Shown in pieces: positions 1-6,782 of a stretch of DNA of 14,585 bases; the first letter of the stretch is position 1, and every line of letters starts with the position of its first letter. This DNA comes from DATHVI01 sp035461385 (lineage in GTDB: Bacteria; Actinomycetota; Thermoleophilia; Solirubrobacterales; 70-9): NCBI GenBank assembly GCA_035461385.1, contig DATHVI010000066.1:1-14585 (forward strand), in the 5' to 3' direction. A model generated the notes under the pieces. That model was given only the letters and a program-made list of their open reading frames with translations. It made no database searches and was not told where the DNA came from. The position numbers and the translations under genes were made by a program.

Positions 1-460
1 CCCAGCGGCCGTCAGCGACCCGCTCGCCGGGTCCGTAGCCGATCCGCACCGCGGTCGCATGCTCGGCGGAGACGTCGGGGAGGTAGGGGTCCAGGGCATC
101 GGCACGCCGGGCGGTGATCGCGCGATTGATCAGCGACACCGCGGCCGCGATCTCGGCCATCGTCGCGTCGGCGTCGCCTCGCACGGCCTCGAGCCAGGCG
201 CGCGCATCGGCCTCCGATCCGAGACCCACCGGCCGGATCACGGTCAGCGTCGAGGCCGGGGGCGGCGGGCGCTTGGCGCCGGCCGCAACCGCGTGGGGGC
301 GCCGGCGCCGAAGCCGGCGGCGCGGCGCGGCGGGGGTGCTCGCAGCCCGTACCACCAACACCCGCTCGTCCGGCTCGCGGGCGAGGTAGCGGGCGTCGTC
401 GAGTCCAACCGAGCCGGCCAGCTCCAGCTGGACGAAGGCGAACAGCTCTTGGTCGACCAC
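1..460 (-). CDS. Uncharacterised protein, N-terminal 153 residues (3' end outside window)
   Basis: Reading leftwards from a GTG at 460-458, the frame is open to the window edge, so the C-terminus is missing. An in-frame TGA lies nine codons upstream and no other usual start lies between, which fixes the start. The N-terminus (VDQELFAFVQLELAG) is followed by an Arg/Pro-rich stretch around residues 44-70. The last visible part, with LPDVSAEHATAVRIGYGPG at about 128-144, reads like a well-folded segment. I recall similar proteins of unknown function in Thermoleophilia but can assign no activity and see no catalytic motif. A TAGCGT hexamer lies 7 nt before the GTG and no Shine-Dalgarno is visible, so the mRNA may be leaderless. 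The opposite-strand open frames here are low-complexity Arg/Gly/Ala sequence. Confidence 0.75.
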   Translation of the reverse strand, partial: MVDQELFAFVQLELAGSVGLDDARYLAREPDERVLVVRAASTPAAPRRRLRRRRPHAVAAGAKRPPPPASTLTVIRPVGLGSEADARAWLEAVRGDADATMAEIAAAVSLINRAITARRADALDPYLPDVSAEHATAVRIGYGPGERVADGRW

Positions 461-467
461 GACCGGG

Positions 468-473
468 ACGCTA
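468..473 (-). promoter_or_regulatory. Putative -10 hexamer TAGCGT for leaderless start at 460
   Basis: TAGCGT on the minus strand is separated by 7 nt from the GTG at 460-458. No -35 match lies at the right spacing. A TTGACA occurs at 517-512 on the minus strand but is too far away to pair with this hexamer. Confidence 0.5.
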
Positions 474-515
474 CCCGGCGATCAGGGGGTGGAGCCGGCG
501 AGCTCGCTGAGTGTC

Positions 516-539
516 AACGGTCCAGAGAACGGTCCAGAG
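516..539. repeat. 12-bp perfect tandem repeat, two copies
   Basis: AACGGTCCAGAG occurs twice back to back (516-527 and 528-539) in the gap between the two minus-strand genes. It sits about 45-70 bp upstream of the predicted -10 hexamer of the left gene, a plausible place for an activator or repressor site, but it could equally be a small slippage duplication. Nothing else is evident in this roughly 110-nt gap, and no T-rich terminator follows the cell-wall hydrolase gene. Confidence 0.8.
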
Positions 540-569
540 CCTCACGCCCCCGCCCCGGAGGTGGCGGCG

Positions 570-3083
570 TTATTCCCCGACGTGGGCGGTGGACGCGCGG
601 CGGGAGGCGGAGCCCTTCTCGCGCTTGCCCTTGCCCGCTGGGAGCGCGTAACGCGACGGCGCGGTCCGCACCGTCGGGTTGTCGATCCCGGCGAGACGCT
701 CGACCAGGCGCTCCCACTGGCCGGGGTTGAGCACGGCGCGGAAGTCCTCGCCGCCGTTGACGCCGACCGATCCGTCGACCTCGCCGGGCAGCGGCTGGTA
801 GCCGAGGTGGACGTGGTCGGCGTGATCGCCCATCGCGAAGGTGTTGGCGCCGAAGTCGTGCAGGGAGATGATCTGGTCGGGCGCCATCGCTCCCTGGAGC
901 TGCATCGTGTCGCGGACCAGCGCCTCGGTCACCGAGCCGCTCCCCTGGTTGCCGAGCACCGGCAGGCCGTTGATCTGCGCGATGTCGACCGCGTTGCCCG
1001 AGACGTGATGGCTGACCCCGCCCGAAGAGGTGTAGATCGAGCTCCGGCCGCAGCGCAGCGAGGTGATCGTGAGCCGGAACCCGCGCTCGGAGAGGTAGGC
1101 GAGCGCGGCGAGGATCCGCCGGTTGATCTGGCCGGTGCGGATGTCGTCGCGGCCGCAGGCGTAGATCTCGAGCCGCGGATCGGCGAGCACGCGGCGGATC
1201 AGCTGCGGCTTCGACATCAGCAGCACCTGGCTGCTGGTGGCCGAGCCGGTGAACGGGTTCTTGCCGGCGGCGCGGTAGATCGCCGTCGCCTCGAGCAGCT
1301 TCCAGCCGTCGAGGATCGGCTTCGGGTCGATCCGCGGGGCCCCGCGGCCGGCCGGGCGGATCGCGAAGTGGAGGTGCGGCGCGAGCTCTTCGTCGACCTT
1401 GTCGACGCGGCCGAGGACGGTGCCGGCGATCACCTTCGAGCCCTTCTCGAGCTTCTCCATCCGCATCGTCTGGCGATCGAAGCGGAGGATGCCGGAGACG
1501 TAGGCCTTGAAGCTCTCGTAGCCGGGGAACCGGTCGGCGAACAGGCTGTCGAGCTGCCCGGTGAGGTCGGCGCGCCCGGCGTTCCGCGGACGCTCGGGAT
1601 ATGCATAGAGCCGCTCGCGGGCGTCTTCGGTGTTCAGCGGCTGGTCGCCGGTGGCACTCGTCACCGGCTTGCGGGAGCGGTCGCCGTCGTCGGACGTCGC
1701 TGCCTGGGTCGGCTCGGGGTCGGAGCCCGGCCGGACGAGACGGAAGTCGCTGGCGCGCAGGCGGTCGCGCTTCGGGACCGGGTAGACGTCGGCGATCTCA
1801 CCAAGCCCCGCGTAGATGAACCGGTTGCCGTAGCTGTCGCGGAGGACGACGTGGCGGCCGAGGCGCTTCGACTTGCCGACCCGGGTGATCACCCCGTCGT
1901 TGACCGCGACCACCGGAGCGCCCCGCCGGGTGAAGATGTTGATCCCTCGGCGTGTAGGTGAGCTTGAGACTATGTCGGCAGCGCTGCCGGATGCGCCCTT
2001 GCGCGGCTCGGCCCGGCGGGCGGCGCGACGCTCGGAGATGTCGTCGGCGTAGCGCGAGGTCGCCGCGACCGGGAACCGGGCGCCCTCGGTGAGCCCGGTG
2101 ATCGAGCCGATCAGGTCGTCGGGCAGCTTCCCGTACTGGCGGGCGTAGAGCAGCACCTCGTCGACGTACCAGTCGGCGTGGTTGTAGGCGAAGATCGCGC
2201 CCCGCGGGTCGTCCTCCCAGCCCGAGGCGTTGAGGTAGCGGGCGGCGGCGCAGATCGCGTCGTAGGGGTTGTAGGGGTCCTTGCGCCCGTCGCCGTTCGC
2301 GTCGACTCCGTAGGCGCGCCAGGTCGCGGGCATGAACTGCATCCACCCCAGCGCCCCGGCGTAGGAGACGTTGAGGTTCTGGCCGAAGTTGGTCTCGATC
2401 CGGTTGATCGACGCGAGCACCTGCCAGGGGATCCCGTACTGGGTGCCGCAGGCCTGGTAGAGCTGGAGCAGGAACGGCGGGATCGCGAACTGGTCGATGA
2501 GGAAGTTCGGAACGCCAATCGGCGCCGCCCCCACCTCGGCGATCGTCAGCGAAGGATTCGCCTTCGTCGGCCGGCCGTCGGGCGTCCGCGTCGGCGGCTC
2601 GGCGTCGTCGTCCGCCTTCGGCTTGCGCGGCTTCGACTTCTTCTTCTTCGACTCGTCGCCGTCCCTCGAGCGCCCCTGCTTCGAGCCGGCGCCGCGGCCG
2701 CCCTTGCCGCCAGGCCCGACCGAGCCCTTGCCGTCGCCGGCGTCGGAGCCATCGGAGCCGCCGTCGCCGGGGGGAGTGCCCGGATCGATCGGCGGCGGGG
2801 GCGTGCCGCCGCCCGAGCCGTCGCCGGACCCGGAGCCGCCGCCGCTGCCGCCGCCGGAGCCACCCTCCTCCTCGGGGCAGCCGAGCTCGAGGCGGATCTG
2901 CTCGTCCTCGATCAGCGGGCAGTCGGCGAGGGTGAGGTCGGAGAGCTTGAGGCCGTCCGGCAGGTTGATCGAGACGCCGCCCTGGCCGCTGCCGAGGAGG
3001 CCGCCCTGCGCGTTGACGCTGCCCGCCGCGAGGGCGATGCCGAGCATCGCGAACGCGATCGTCAGTAGGAGCTTCCGTGTCAT
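570..3083 (-). CDS. Secreted multidomain peptidoglycan hydrolase: lytic transglycosylase (SLT), degenerate M23, and M15-type peptidase domains
   Basis: The 837-residue product starts with a signal peptide (MTRKLLLTIAF..., likely cut after VNA at about 25), then a Gly/Ser/Pro/Lys-rich linker (about 73-180) suited to crossing the wall. Residues about 200-320 form an SLT domain: catalytic Glu230 in SINRIETNFG, then GALGWMQFMPATW, and an Asp-rich DANGDGRKDPYNPYDAI segment typical of actinobacterial forms. Residues about 378-430 and 545-575 look like a split M23 (LytM) fold with the C-terminal HLH motif (570-572). The first zinc motif HxGxD, however, reads RRGIN (378-382), so this domain is probably not catalytic. 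Residues about 640-765 carry the M15 pattern SxHxxGxAxD (691-700) and a downstream DHVH (756-759), suggesting a zinc D,D- or L,D-peptidase. The protein should cut both glycan strands and peptides. ATG 3083 is preceded by GAGGAC. Domain order is seen; activities are inferred from families. Confidence 0.85.
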   Translation of the reverse strand: MTRKLLLTIAFAMLGIALAAGSVNAQGGLLGSGQGGVSINLPDGLKLSDLTLADCPLIEDEQIRLELGCPEEEGGSGGGSGGGSGSGDGSGGGTPPPPIDPGTPPGDGGSDGSDAGDGKGSVGPGGKGGRGAGSKQGRSRDGDESKKKKSKPRKPKADDDAEPPTRTPDGRPTKANPSLTIAEVGAAPIGVPNFLIDQFAIPPFLLQLYQACGTQYGIPWQVLASINRIETNFGQNLNVSYAGALGWMQFMPATWRAYGVDANGDGRKDPYNPYDAICAAARYLNASGWEDDPRGAIFAYNHADWYVDEVLLYARQYGKLPDDLIGSITGLTEGARFPVAATSRYADDISERRAARRAEPRKGASGSAADIVSSSPTRRGINIFTRRGAPVVAVNDGVITRVGKSKRLGRHVVLRDSYGNRFIYAGLGEIADVYPVPKRDRLRASDFRLVRPGSDPEPTQAATSDDGDRSRKPVTSATGDQPLNTEDARERLYAYPERPRNAGRADLTGQLDSLFADRFPGYESFKAYVSGILRFDRQTMRMEKLEKGSKVIAGTVLGRVDKVDEELAPHLHFAIRPAGRGAPRIDPKPILDGWKLLEATAIYRAAGKNPFTGSATSSQVLLMSKPQLIRRVLADPRLEIYACGRDDIRTGQINRRILAALAYLSERGFRLTITSLRCGRSSIYTSSGGVSHHVSGNAVDIAQINGLPVLGNQGSGSVTEALVRDTMQLQGAMAPDQIISLHDFGANTFAMGDHADHVHLGYQPLPGEVDGSVGVNGGEDFRAVLNPGQWERLVERLAGIDNPTVRTAPSRYALPAGKGKREKGSASRRASTAHVGE

Positions 3084-3170
3084 CCCAAATGTCCTCGACC
3101 GGGTACCCGCGTGCAGCCTACAAGTCCTCTTCCTTCGCCACGGGTGACCGCCCTGCTCCGAGGGCGCCGA

Positions 3171-3199
3171 ACGCTACCCGGTGCGCGGCCGGTTTTCAA
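3171..3199 (-). promoter_or_regulatory. Sigma-70-type promoter of the cell-wall hydrolase gene
   Basis: On the minus strand TTGAAA (3199-3194) is followed by exactly 17 nt and TAGCGT (3176-3171). Transcription would begin near 3164, giving a 5' leader of about 80 nt before ATG 3083. A second -10-like TAGGCT lies at 3120-3115 within that leader. The -35 element is embedded in the inverted repeat at 3189-3203. Confidence 0.6.
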
Positions 3200-3230
3200 C
3201 CGGGAACCGATGCTGGAGATGGTACTCCAG
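3189..3230. repeat. Two adjacent perfect inverted repeats in the divergent promoter region
   Basis: CCGGTT-TTC-AACCGG (3189-3203) covers the -35 element of the minus-strand promoter. Ten bases further, CTGGAG-ATGGTA-CTCCAG (3213-3230) is another perfect 6-bp dyad. Their position at and just upstream of the -35 box makes them candidate operators. Whether they bind a protein cannot be told from sequence. The rest of the 250-nt divergent gap (3084-3333) shows a 10-bp palindrome CGGGTACCCG at 3100-3109 and no ORF of note. Confidence 0.6.
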
Positions 3231-3317
3231 GGGGTCGAGCGAATGCGCGGGTCGACGGGGGTCATCCCGAGTTGAATCGGCAACGCGGCGGCAGCGCTTG
3301 AAACCCGATCGAGCCGG

Positions 3318-3323
3318 TAGCCT
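3318..3323 (+). promoter_or_regulatory. Putative -10 hexamer TAGCCT for the GTG at 3334
   Basis: TAGCCT lies 10 nt before the GTG start. A TTGAAA at 3298-3303 is only 14 nt upstream, too close for a standard -35, so only the -10 is supported. Confidence 0.5.
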
Positions 3324-3333
3324 GAGCCCGACA

Positions 3334-3669
3334 GTGGACGAGCCCGAATCACGCCCGAGCGAGGGCCCCGAAGGCGGGGGCGAGGAGGAGGCGTCGACCC
3401 TGCGCGAACGGGGGGAGGAGGCGCTCGGCGAGCTCGGCCAGGCGCTGCTCGAGAACCCGCTCTTGAGCCAGGCGCTCGGTAAGGCGCTCCACGCCGGCGA
3501 GCGCGCCGCCCAGGCGCAGCGCAACGCTATCGGCGCCCTCAACCTCGCGTCGAGCTTTGACCTCGAGCGGCTCGAGCAGCGGCTGCGGTCGCTCTCCTCC
3601 CGGCTCGAGGCGGTCGAGGACCAGCTCGACGAGCTAGCGCGCGAGCGCCCGCGCGGCGGCGCCGGCTAG
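3334..3669 (+). CDS. Small helical/coiled-coil protein of unknown function
   Basis: This 111-residue acidic protein is predicted from the GTG at 3334 rather than from start codons further upstream. The upstream in-frame stretch is Arg/Trp/Ser-rich and unconvincing, and a -10 hexamer sits just before 3334. After a Glu/Gly/Pro-rich tail (1-25) the protein is almost entirely helical: a segment with ENPLLSQALGKALHAGERAA, then GALNLASSFDLERL, and a C-terminal heptad-like stretch (RLRSLSSRLEAVEDQLDEL, about 84-102) typical of a coiled coil. No signal peptide or membrane segment is present. The build resembles phasin-like or other small scaffold proteins, but this is only architectural similarity. 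The last 36 nt overlap, tail to tail, the end of the phosphorylase gene on the other strand. A similarly built protein is encoded at 4356-4772. Confidence 0.75.
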   Translation: MDEPESRPSEGPEGGGEEEASTLRERGEEALGELGQALLENPLLSQALGKALHAGERAAQAQRNAIGALNLASSFDLERLEQRLRSLSSRLEAVEDQLDELARERPRGGAG

Positions 3670-4344
3670 CTCCGCCGACGCCCGCTCGAGCTCGGGGTCG
3701 GCGAGCGGGTCTGAGCCTGGACGGCTGTCGGCGACGACGAGCGCGCTCGCGACCGCGACCCCGAGCCGCGGACCGAGCGCGAACAGCGTCGCGGTGCTCA
3801 TCTCCACCGCGCGGGCGCCGTCGAGCCCTCCGTCGCCGGCCGGCTCGAGCCCGGGCGCCGGCGAGACGACGTCGACGCTCGCGACTGTCGCCTCGATCGA
3901 GAGGCGATCGCCGGCGGCAGCCCGCAGCGCCGCGTGAAGCCCGGGATCGGGGCGGGCGACGCCACCGGGGGCGAGCGCGCGGCTCGATCCCTCGACGGCG
4001 AGCGCCGCCTCGGCGAGAACGCCGGTCCCAGGCGGCGGGCCGCCGGGGAGCGCGGTGCAGGTGCCGAGCCTGATCGCGCGGCGGACGCCGTGGCCGGCGA
4101 GCTCGGCGAGGACGATCGCGGCGCTCGGGCCGCCGAGCCCGGTCGACTGGATCGTCAGCTCGAGACCCTGCTCGGTGACCCCGGTGTACCCCCAGAGGCC
4201 GCGATGGTGGTTGGACATCCGCGGCTCGGTGAGCAGCGCCTGGGCGAGCGCGAGCGCGCGGCCCGGGTCTCCGGGGAGGAGGGCGTCGGCGGCGATCGCG
4301 GCCGTGGGTCGCAGGTGGAGGCTCATCGCGACAGGATCGCTCAT
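3634..4344 (-). CDS. Purine nucleoside phosphorylase / uridine phosphorylase family protein
   Basis: The 236-residue product has the length and motifs of the PNP_UDP_1 family, which splits nucleosides with phosphate into base and ribose 1-phosphate. Visible are the phosphate-binding PGDPGR (24-29), a glycine-rich GLGGPSAAI (69-77), RLGTC (92-96), the ribose-site motif EMSTATLF (181-188) and a late VVADS with Asp206 at the catalytic-acid position. The usual EME triad reads EMS (Ser183), removing one Glu that normally holds ribose hydroxyls, so substrate or activity may differ. Base specificity cannot be assigned. ATG 4344 is the outermost start. ATG 4326 (MSLHLRPTAAIA) is an equally good alternative and matches the family N-terminus well. 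The gene ends inside the 3' end of the convergent 3334-3669 gene. It may serve purine salvage together with hpt further right. Confidence 0.85.
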   Translation of the reverse strand: MSDPVAMSLHLRPTAAIAADALLPGDPGRALALAQALLTEPRMSNHHRGLWGYTGVTEQGLELTIQSTGLGGPSAAIVLAELAGHGVRRAIRLGTCTALPGGPPPGTGVLAEAALAVEGSSRALAPGGVARPDPGLHAALRAAAGDRLSIEATVASVDVVSPAPGLEPAGDGGLDGARAVEMSTATLFALGPRLGVAVASALVVADSRPGSDPLADPELERASAELAGAAARALAR

Positions 4345-4349
4345 ATGCT
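4344..4349 (+). promoter_or_regulatory. Putative -10 hexamer TATGCT for leaderless GTG at 4356
   Basis: TATGCT is followed by 6 nt (GCGGAC) and GTG 4356, with no Shine-Dalgarno. Its first base is also the first base of the predicted ATG of the phosphorylase gene on the other strand, so any -35 contact lies inside that coding region. Confidence 0.6.
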
Positions 4350-4355
4350 GCGGAC

Positions 4356-4772
4356 GTGGGCATTGAGAGCGAAGGGACCGGGACCGGGCGGAGGACCGGC
4401 GGCGGCGGGGCGCCGGGCTCCGCGCCGCACCCGGAGGGCGGCGTCGCCGAGGCGCTGCGGGCGGCCGTCGAGCGGACGCTGACCGCGACCGCCGGGCCGG
4501 CTGCGTCGACCCGCGACCGCGCCCTGACCCTGCTCGACGACGTCGCCAGGCTCGGCCGCGAGGCGCGCGACGAGCTCGCCCGCCGCGGCCAGGAGGCCGG
4601 GGCGGGGCTGGCGCGGCGCGGTCAAGGTGGGCTCGAGGAGGCGGGCCGCCGGCTCGAGGCGTTCGAGCGGCGGATTGCGGCGCTCGAGGCCAGGCTCGCC
4701 CCCCGACAGGAGACTCGAGCTGAGGTCGAGGACGAGGCCAAGCGTGAGACTAATCCTAAACCTGAGGGTTAG
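4356..4772 (+). CDS. Small helical protein of unknown function, first gene of epimerase-acyltransferase operon
   Basis: The 138-residue product has a Gly/Thr/Pro-rich N-terminal tail (1-27). A charged helical body follows: VAEALRAAVERTL, STRDRALTLLDDVARLGREA, then RLEAFERRIAALEARL (a likely coiled coil, about 101-116), with an acidic end. The middle part is compositionally like small phasin-type or PHA-regulator-type helical proteins, but no specific motif proves that. It lacks signal peptide and membrane segments. GTG 4356 is chosen because a TATGCT hexamer lies 6 nt before it. The stop codon is 9 nt before the favoured start of the next gene, so the two are cotranscribed and the product may assist the lipid- or sugar-related enzymes downstream. 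It resembles the 3334-3669 product in layout, though not closely in sequence. Confidence 0.75.
   Translation: MGIESEGTGTGRRTGGGGAPGSAPHPEGGVAEALRAAVERTLTATAGPAASTRDRALTLLDDVARLGREARDELARRGQEAGAGLARRGQGGLEEAGRRLEAFERRIAALEARLAPRQETRAEVEDEAKRETNPKPEG
4750..4772 (+). other. A/T-rich hairpin over the stop codon at the gene junction
   Basis: CTAATCC (4750-4756) can pair with GGGTTAG (4766-4772) with one T-G wobble across a 9-nt loop. The stem includes the TAG stop and ends next to the Shine-Dalgarno AGAGG (4771-4775) of the next gene, so it could tune coupling. The patch is unusually A/T-rich for this genome. Confidence 0.4.
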
Positions 4773-4781
4773 AGGTTGCCG

Positions 4782-5792
4782 GTGCGCCGGGTGCTGATCA
4801 CGGGCGTGGCGAGCCACTGGGGGCTCGAGCTCGCCCGCCGCCTCGAGCGCGACCCGGAGATCGACTACCTCGCCGGGCTCGACTCGCGACCTCCGCCGGG
4901 GGATCTCGAGCGGACCGACTACATCGAGGCCGACCTGCGCAGCCCCGTGATCTCCCGGCTGCTGACCGGCACCGAGGTCGACACCGTCGTTCACTGCGGC
5001 ATCCTCTGGTACCCCGAGCCCGGGCGCCCGGCGAAGGCGCTGCATGAGATCAACGTCATCGGCACCCTCCAGCTCCTCGCCGCCTGCGAGCGGACCCCGA
5101 CCCTCGAGCGGGTGGTCGTCCGTGGCTCGGCGGCGATCTATGGCTGCGAGGCGTCGGCGCCGCAGTTCTTCACCGAGGACCTCGCCCGCCGGCTGCCGTT
5201 GCGGACCAGGTTCCAGCGCGACATCTCCGAGCTCGAGGACTACTTCGACAACTTCGCGCGCCGCCACCCCGAGCTCGTCTGTTGCATGCTCCGCTTCCAG
5301 CCCGAGATCGGCCCCGACCTCGCGACGCCGCTGGTGCGATACCTGAGGCTGCCGGTCGTGCCGACCCAGCTCGGGTACGACCCGCGGGTGCAGTTCCTGC
5401 ACGCCGACGACGCCACCGGCGCGCTCGCCGCCGCTGCGGCCGCTCCCATCCGCGGTCCGGTCAACGTCGCCCCGGACGGCGCGATCTCGCTCAGCCGCAT
5501 GCTCAGCCTGCTGCGCCGGCCGATGCTGCCCGTCCCGCACCCGCTGTTTGCGCCGGCACTCGCCCGGCTCGGCCGCGAGCTTGGCGCTGGCGAGCTCTAC
5601 GGCGACGGCGTGCGGCTGCTGCGCTTCGGCCGCGGGGTCGACAACCGCCGGCTGCGCGAGGAGGTCGGGTACGTCCCACGGTTCGATGCGGCCGCGGCGG
5701 TGCGCGACTTCGCCGCCGAGGTCGACGGCCGGCGGATCGCCCCCCGGCTTCATCCCGGCGTCCTGGTCGAGCGCCTGATTGGGACGAGATAG
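4782..5792 (+). CDS. Atypical NAD-dependent epimerase/dehydratase-like (extended SDR) protein
   Basis: The 336-residue product is an extended short-chain dehydrogenase-like fold. It shows an N-terminal beta strand and modified nucleotide loop (VLITGVASHWG, 4-14), Asp34 at the end of strand 2, a DLR at 51-53, the family NVIGT (91-95) and VVRGSAAIYG (112-121). Where active SDRs have YxxxK this protein reads FQRDI (144-148), so classical oxidoreductase chemistry is doubtful and the domain may bind rather than turn over substrate. GTG 4782 is preferred over TTG 4776 because AGAGG ends exactly 6 nt before it. One base separates the stop from the acyltransferase start, so the pair is translationally linked. 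A comparable epimerase-acyltransferase pair exists in mycobacteria (Rv0501/Rv0502), from memory. A role in envelope lipid or glycan metabolism is an inference. Confidence 0.85.
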   Translation: MRRVLITGVASHWGLELARRLERDPEIDYLAGLDSRPPPGDLERTDYIEADLRSPVISRLLTGTEVDTVVHCGILWYPEPGRPAKALHEINVIGTLQLLAACERTPTLERVVVRGSAAIYGCEASAPQFFTEDLARRLPLRTRFQRDISELEDYFDNFARRHPELVCCMLRFQPEIGPDLATPLVRYLRLPVVPTQLGYDPRVQFLHADDATGALAAAAAAPIRGPVNVAPDGAISLSRMLSLLRRPMLPVPHPLFAPALARLGRELGAGELYGDGVRLLRFGRGVDNRRLREEVGYVPRFDAAAAVRDFAAEVDGRRIAPRLHPGVLVERLIGTR

Positions 5793-5793
5793 G

Positions 5794-6753
5794 GTGGCGG
5801 CGGCAACCGAGCGCGAGTTCCCGGGGCCGGAGGCGCTCGCCGACTTCCTGCGCTCGATGCGGCTCGGGATCGAGGACGGGCTCGACCCGCTCGCCGCGGC
5901 GGAGCGGGCCGCGGTCGAGCTGCCGACCAACCTGCGGGGCGCGGTCGACACGATCAGCCGCCGGCTCCGCGGGGAGTACTACGAGGACGAGTGGGGCTTC
6001 GACGAGGAGCTCGCCGAGGCGACCTACCCGCTGTTCGACTTCCTCTACTCGACCTGGTGGCGCGTCGAAGCGACCGGCGTCGGCAACGTTCCCGCCCACG
6101 GCCGGGCGTTGCTGGTCGCCAACCACGCCGGGTCGATCTTCCCGTTCGACGCCTCGATGATGACGATGGCGATCATGAAGGAGCACCCGCTGCCGCGGTG
6201 GCCGCGGTTCATGGTCCTCGACTGGGCTTTCGAGCTCCCGTTCCTGTCGTCGTTCATGCGCCGTGTCGGCGGGGTTCCCGCCGGTCCCCACAACGCGCGC
6301 CGCCTGCTCGAGTCGGACGAGATGCTGATGGTCTTTCCCGAGGGGGCGAAGGGGACCGGGAAGCCGTTCTCCCAGCGCTACCGCCTGCAGCGATTCGGTC
6401 GCGGCGGGTTCGTCGAGGTCGCGCTGCGGACCGGCTCGCCGATCGTCCCGGTGGCGGTCGTCGGCTCGGAGGAGATCTACCCGAAGCTGGGCGAGAGCCG
6501 GGTGCTCGCGCGGGCGACCGGGGCCCCGTTCGTCCCCCTCACCCCGACCTTCCCCTGGCTCGGCGTCCTCGGTCTCGTGCCGCTGCCGTCGCGGTGGCGG
6601 ATCGAGTTCTGCGACCCGATCGACGTCTCCGCCCACGCACCCGACGCGGCCGAGGACCGGCGCGTCGTCTTCGACCTCGTCGAGCAGGTCAAGGAGACGA
6701 TCCAGGACAAGCTCTACGAGAACCTCGTCACGCGCGGCTCGGCGTTCCTGTAG
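5794..6753 (+). CDS. PlsC-like lysophospholipid/glycerol acyltransferase family protein
   Basis: The 319-residue product carries acyltransferase blocks after a roughly 90-residue N-terminal region: NHAGSIFPFDA (110-120) with the catalytic His111, VGGVPAGPHNARRLL (158-172) in the position of block II, VFPEGAKGTGKPF (180-192) as block III, and SPIVPVAVVGSEE (215-227) as block IV. His and Asp of block I are eight residues apart (HX7D), longer than the textbook HX4D, which marks a particular subfamily rather than a broken enzyme. There are no clear transmembrane helices, though hydrophobic stretches near 140-155 could touch the membrane. The likely reaction is acyl transfer to a lipid or sugar-lipid acceptor at the cytoplasmic membrane; the acceptor is unknown. 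GTG 5794 follows the preceding TAG by one base; TTG 5779 is a possible earlier start. Confidence 0.9.
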   Translation: MAAATEREFPGPEALADFLRSMRLGIEDGLDPLAAAERAAVELPTNLRGAVDTISRRLRGEYYEDEWGFDEELAEATYPLFDFLYSTWWRVEATGVGNVPAHGRALLVANHAGSIFPFDASMMTMAIMKEHPLPRWPRFMVLDWAFELPFLSSFMRRVGGVPAGPHNARRLLESDEMLMVFPEGAKGTGKPFSQRYRLQRFGRGGFVEVALRTGSPIVPVAVVGSEEIYPKLGESRVLARATGAPFVPLTPTFPWLGVLGLVPLPSRWRIEFCDPIDVSAHAPDAAEDRRVVFDLVEQVKETIQDKLYENLVTRGSAFL

Positions 6754-6782
6754 CCGGCGCTCGGGCGCGGCGGGCGGCGGCG

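Noticed and set aside
489..1961. 490-codon plus-strand open frame opposite the wall hydrolase
   Set aside because: It is a Val/Ala/Asp/Arg-rich antisense shadow produced by the GC-rich codon pattern of the real minus-strand gene, which has clear catalytic motifs.
3084..3164. c-di-AMP (ydaO-type) riboswitch in the leader of the wall hydrolase gene
   Set aside because: Such switches precede actinobacterial wall hydrolases, so I looked, but the leader is only about 80 nt and the conserved core sequences are not recognisable.
3181..3333. Longer version of the small helical protein starting at 3181
   Set aside because: The extra 51 residues overlap both inverted repeats and the -35 box of the divergent promoter and have non-coding-like composition.
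4341..5951. 536-codon minus-strand open frame opposite the epimerase-like operon
   Set aside because: Shadow frame; repetitive Glu/Val/Ala/Arg composition, and it crosses gene borders on the real strand.
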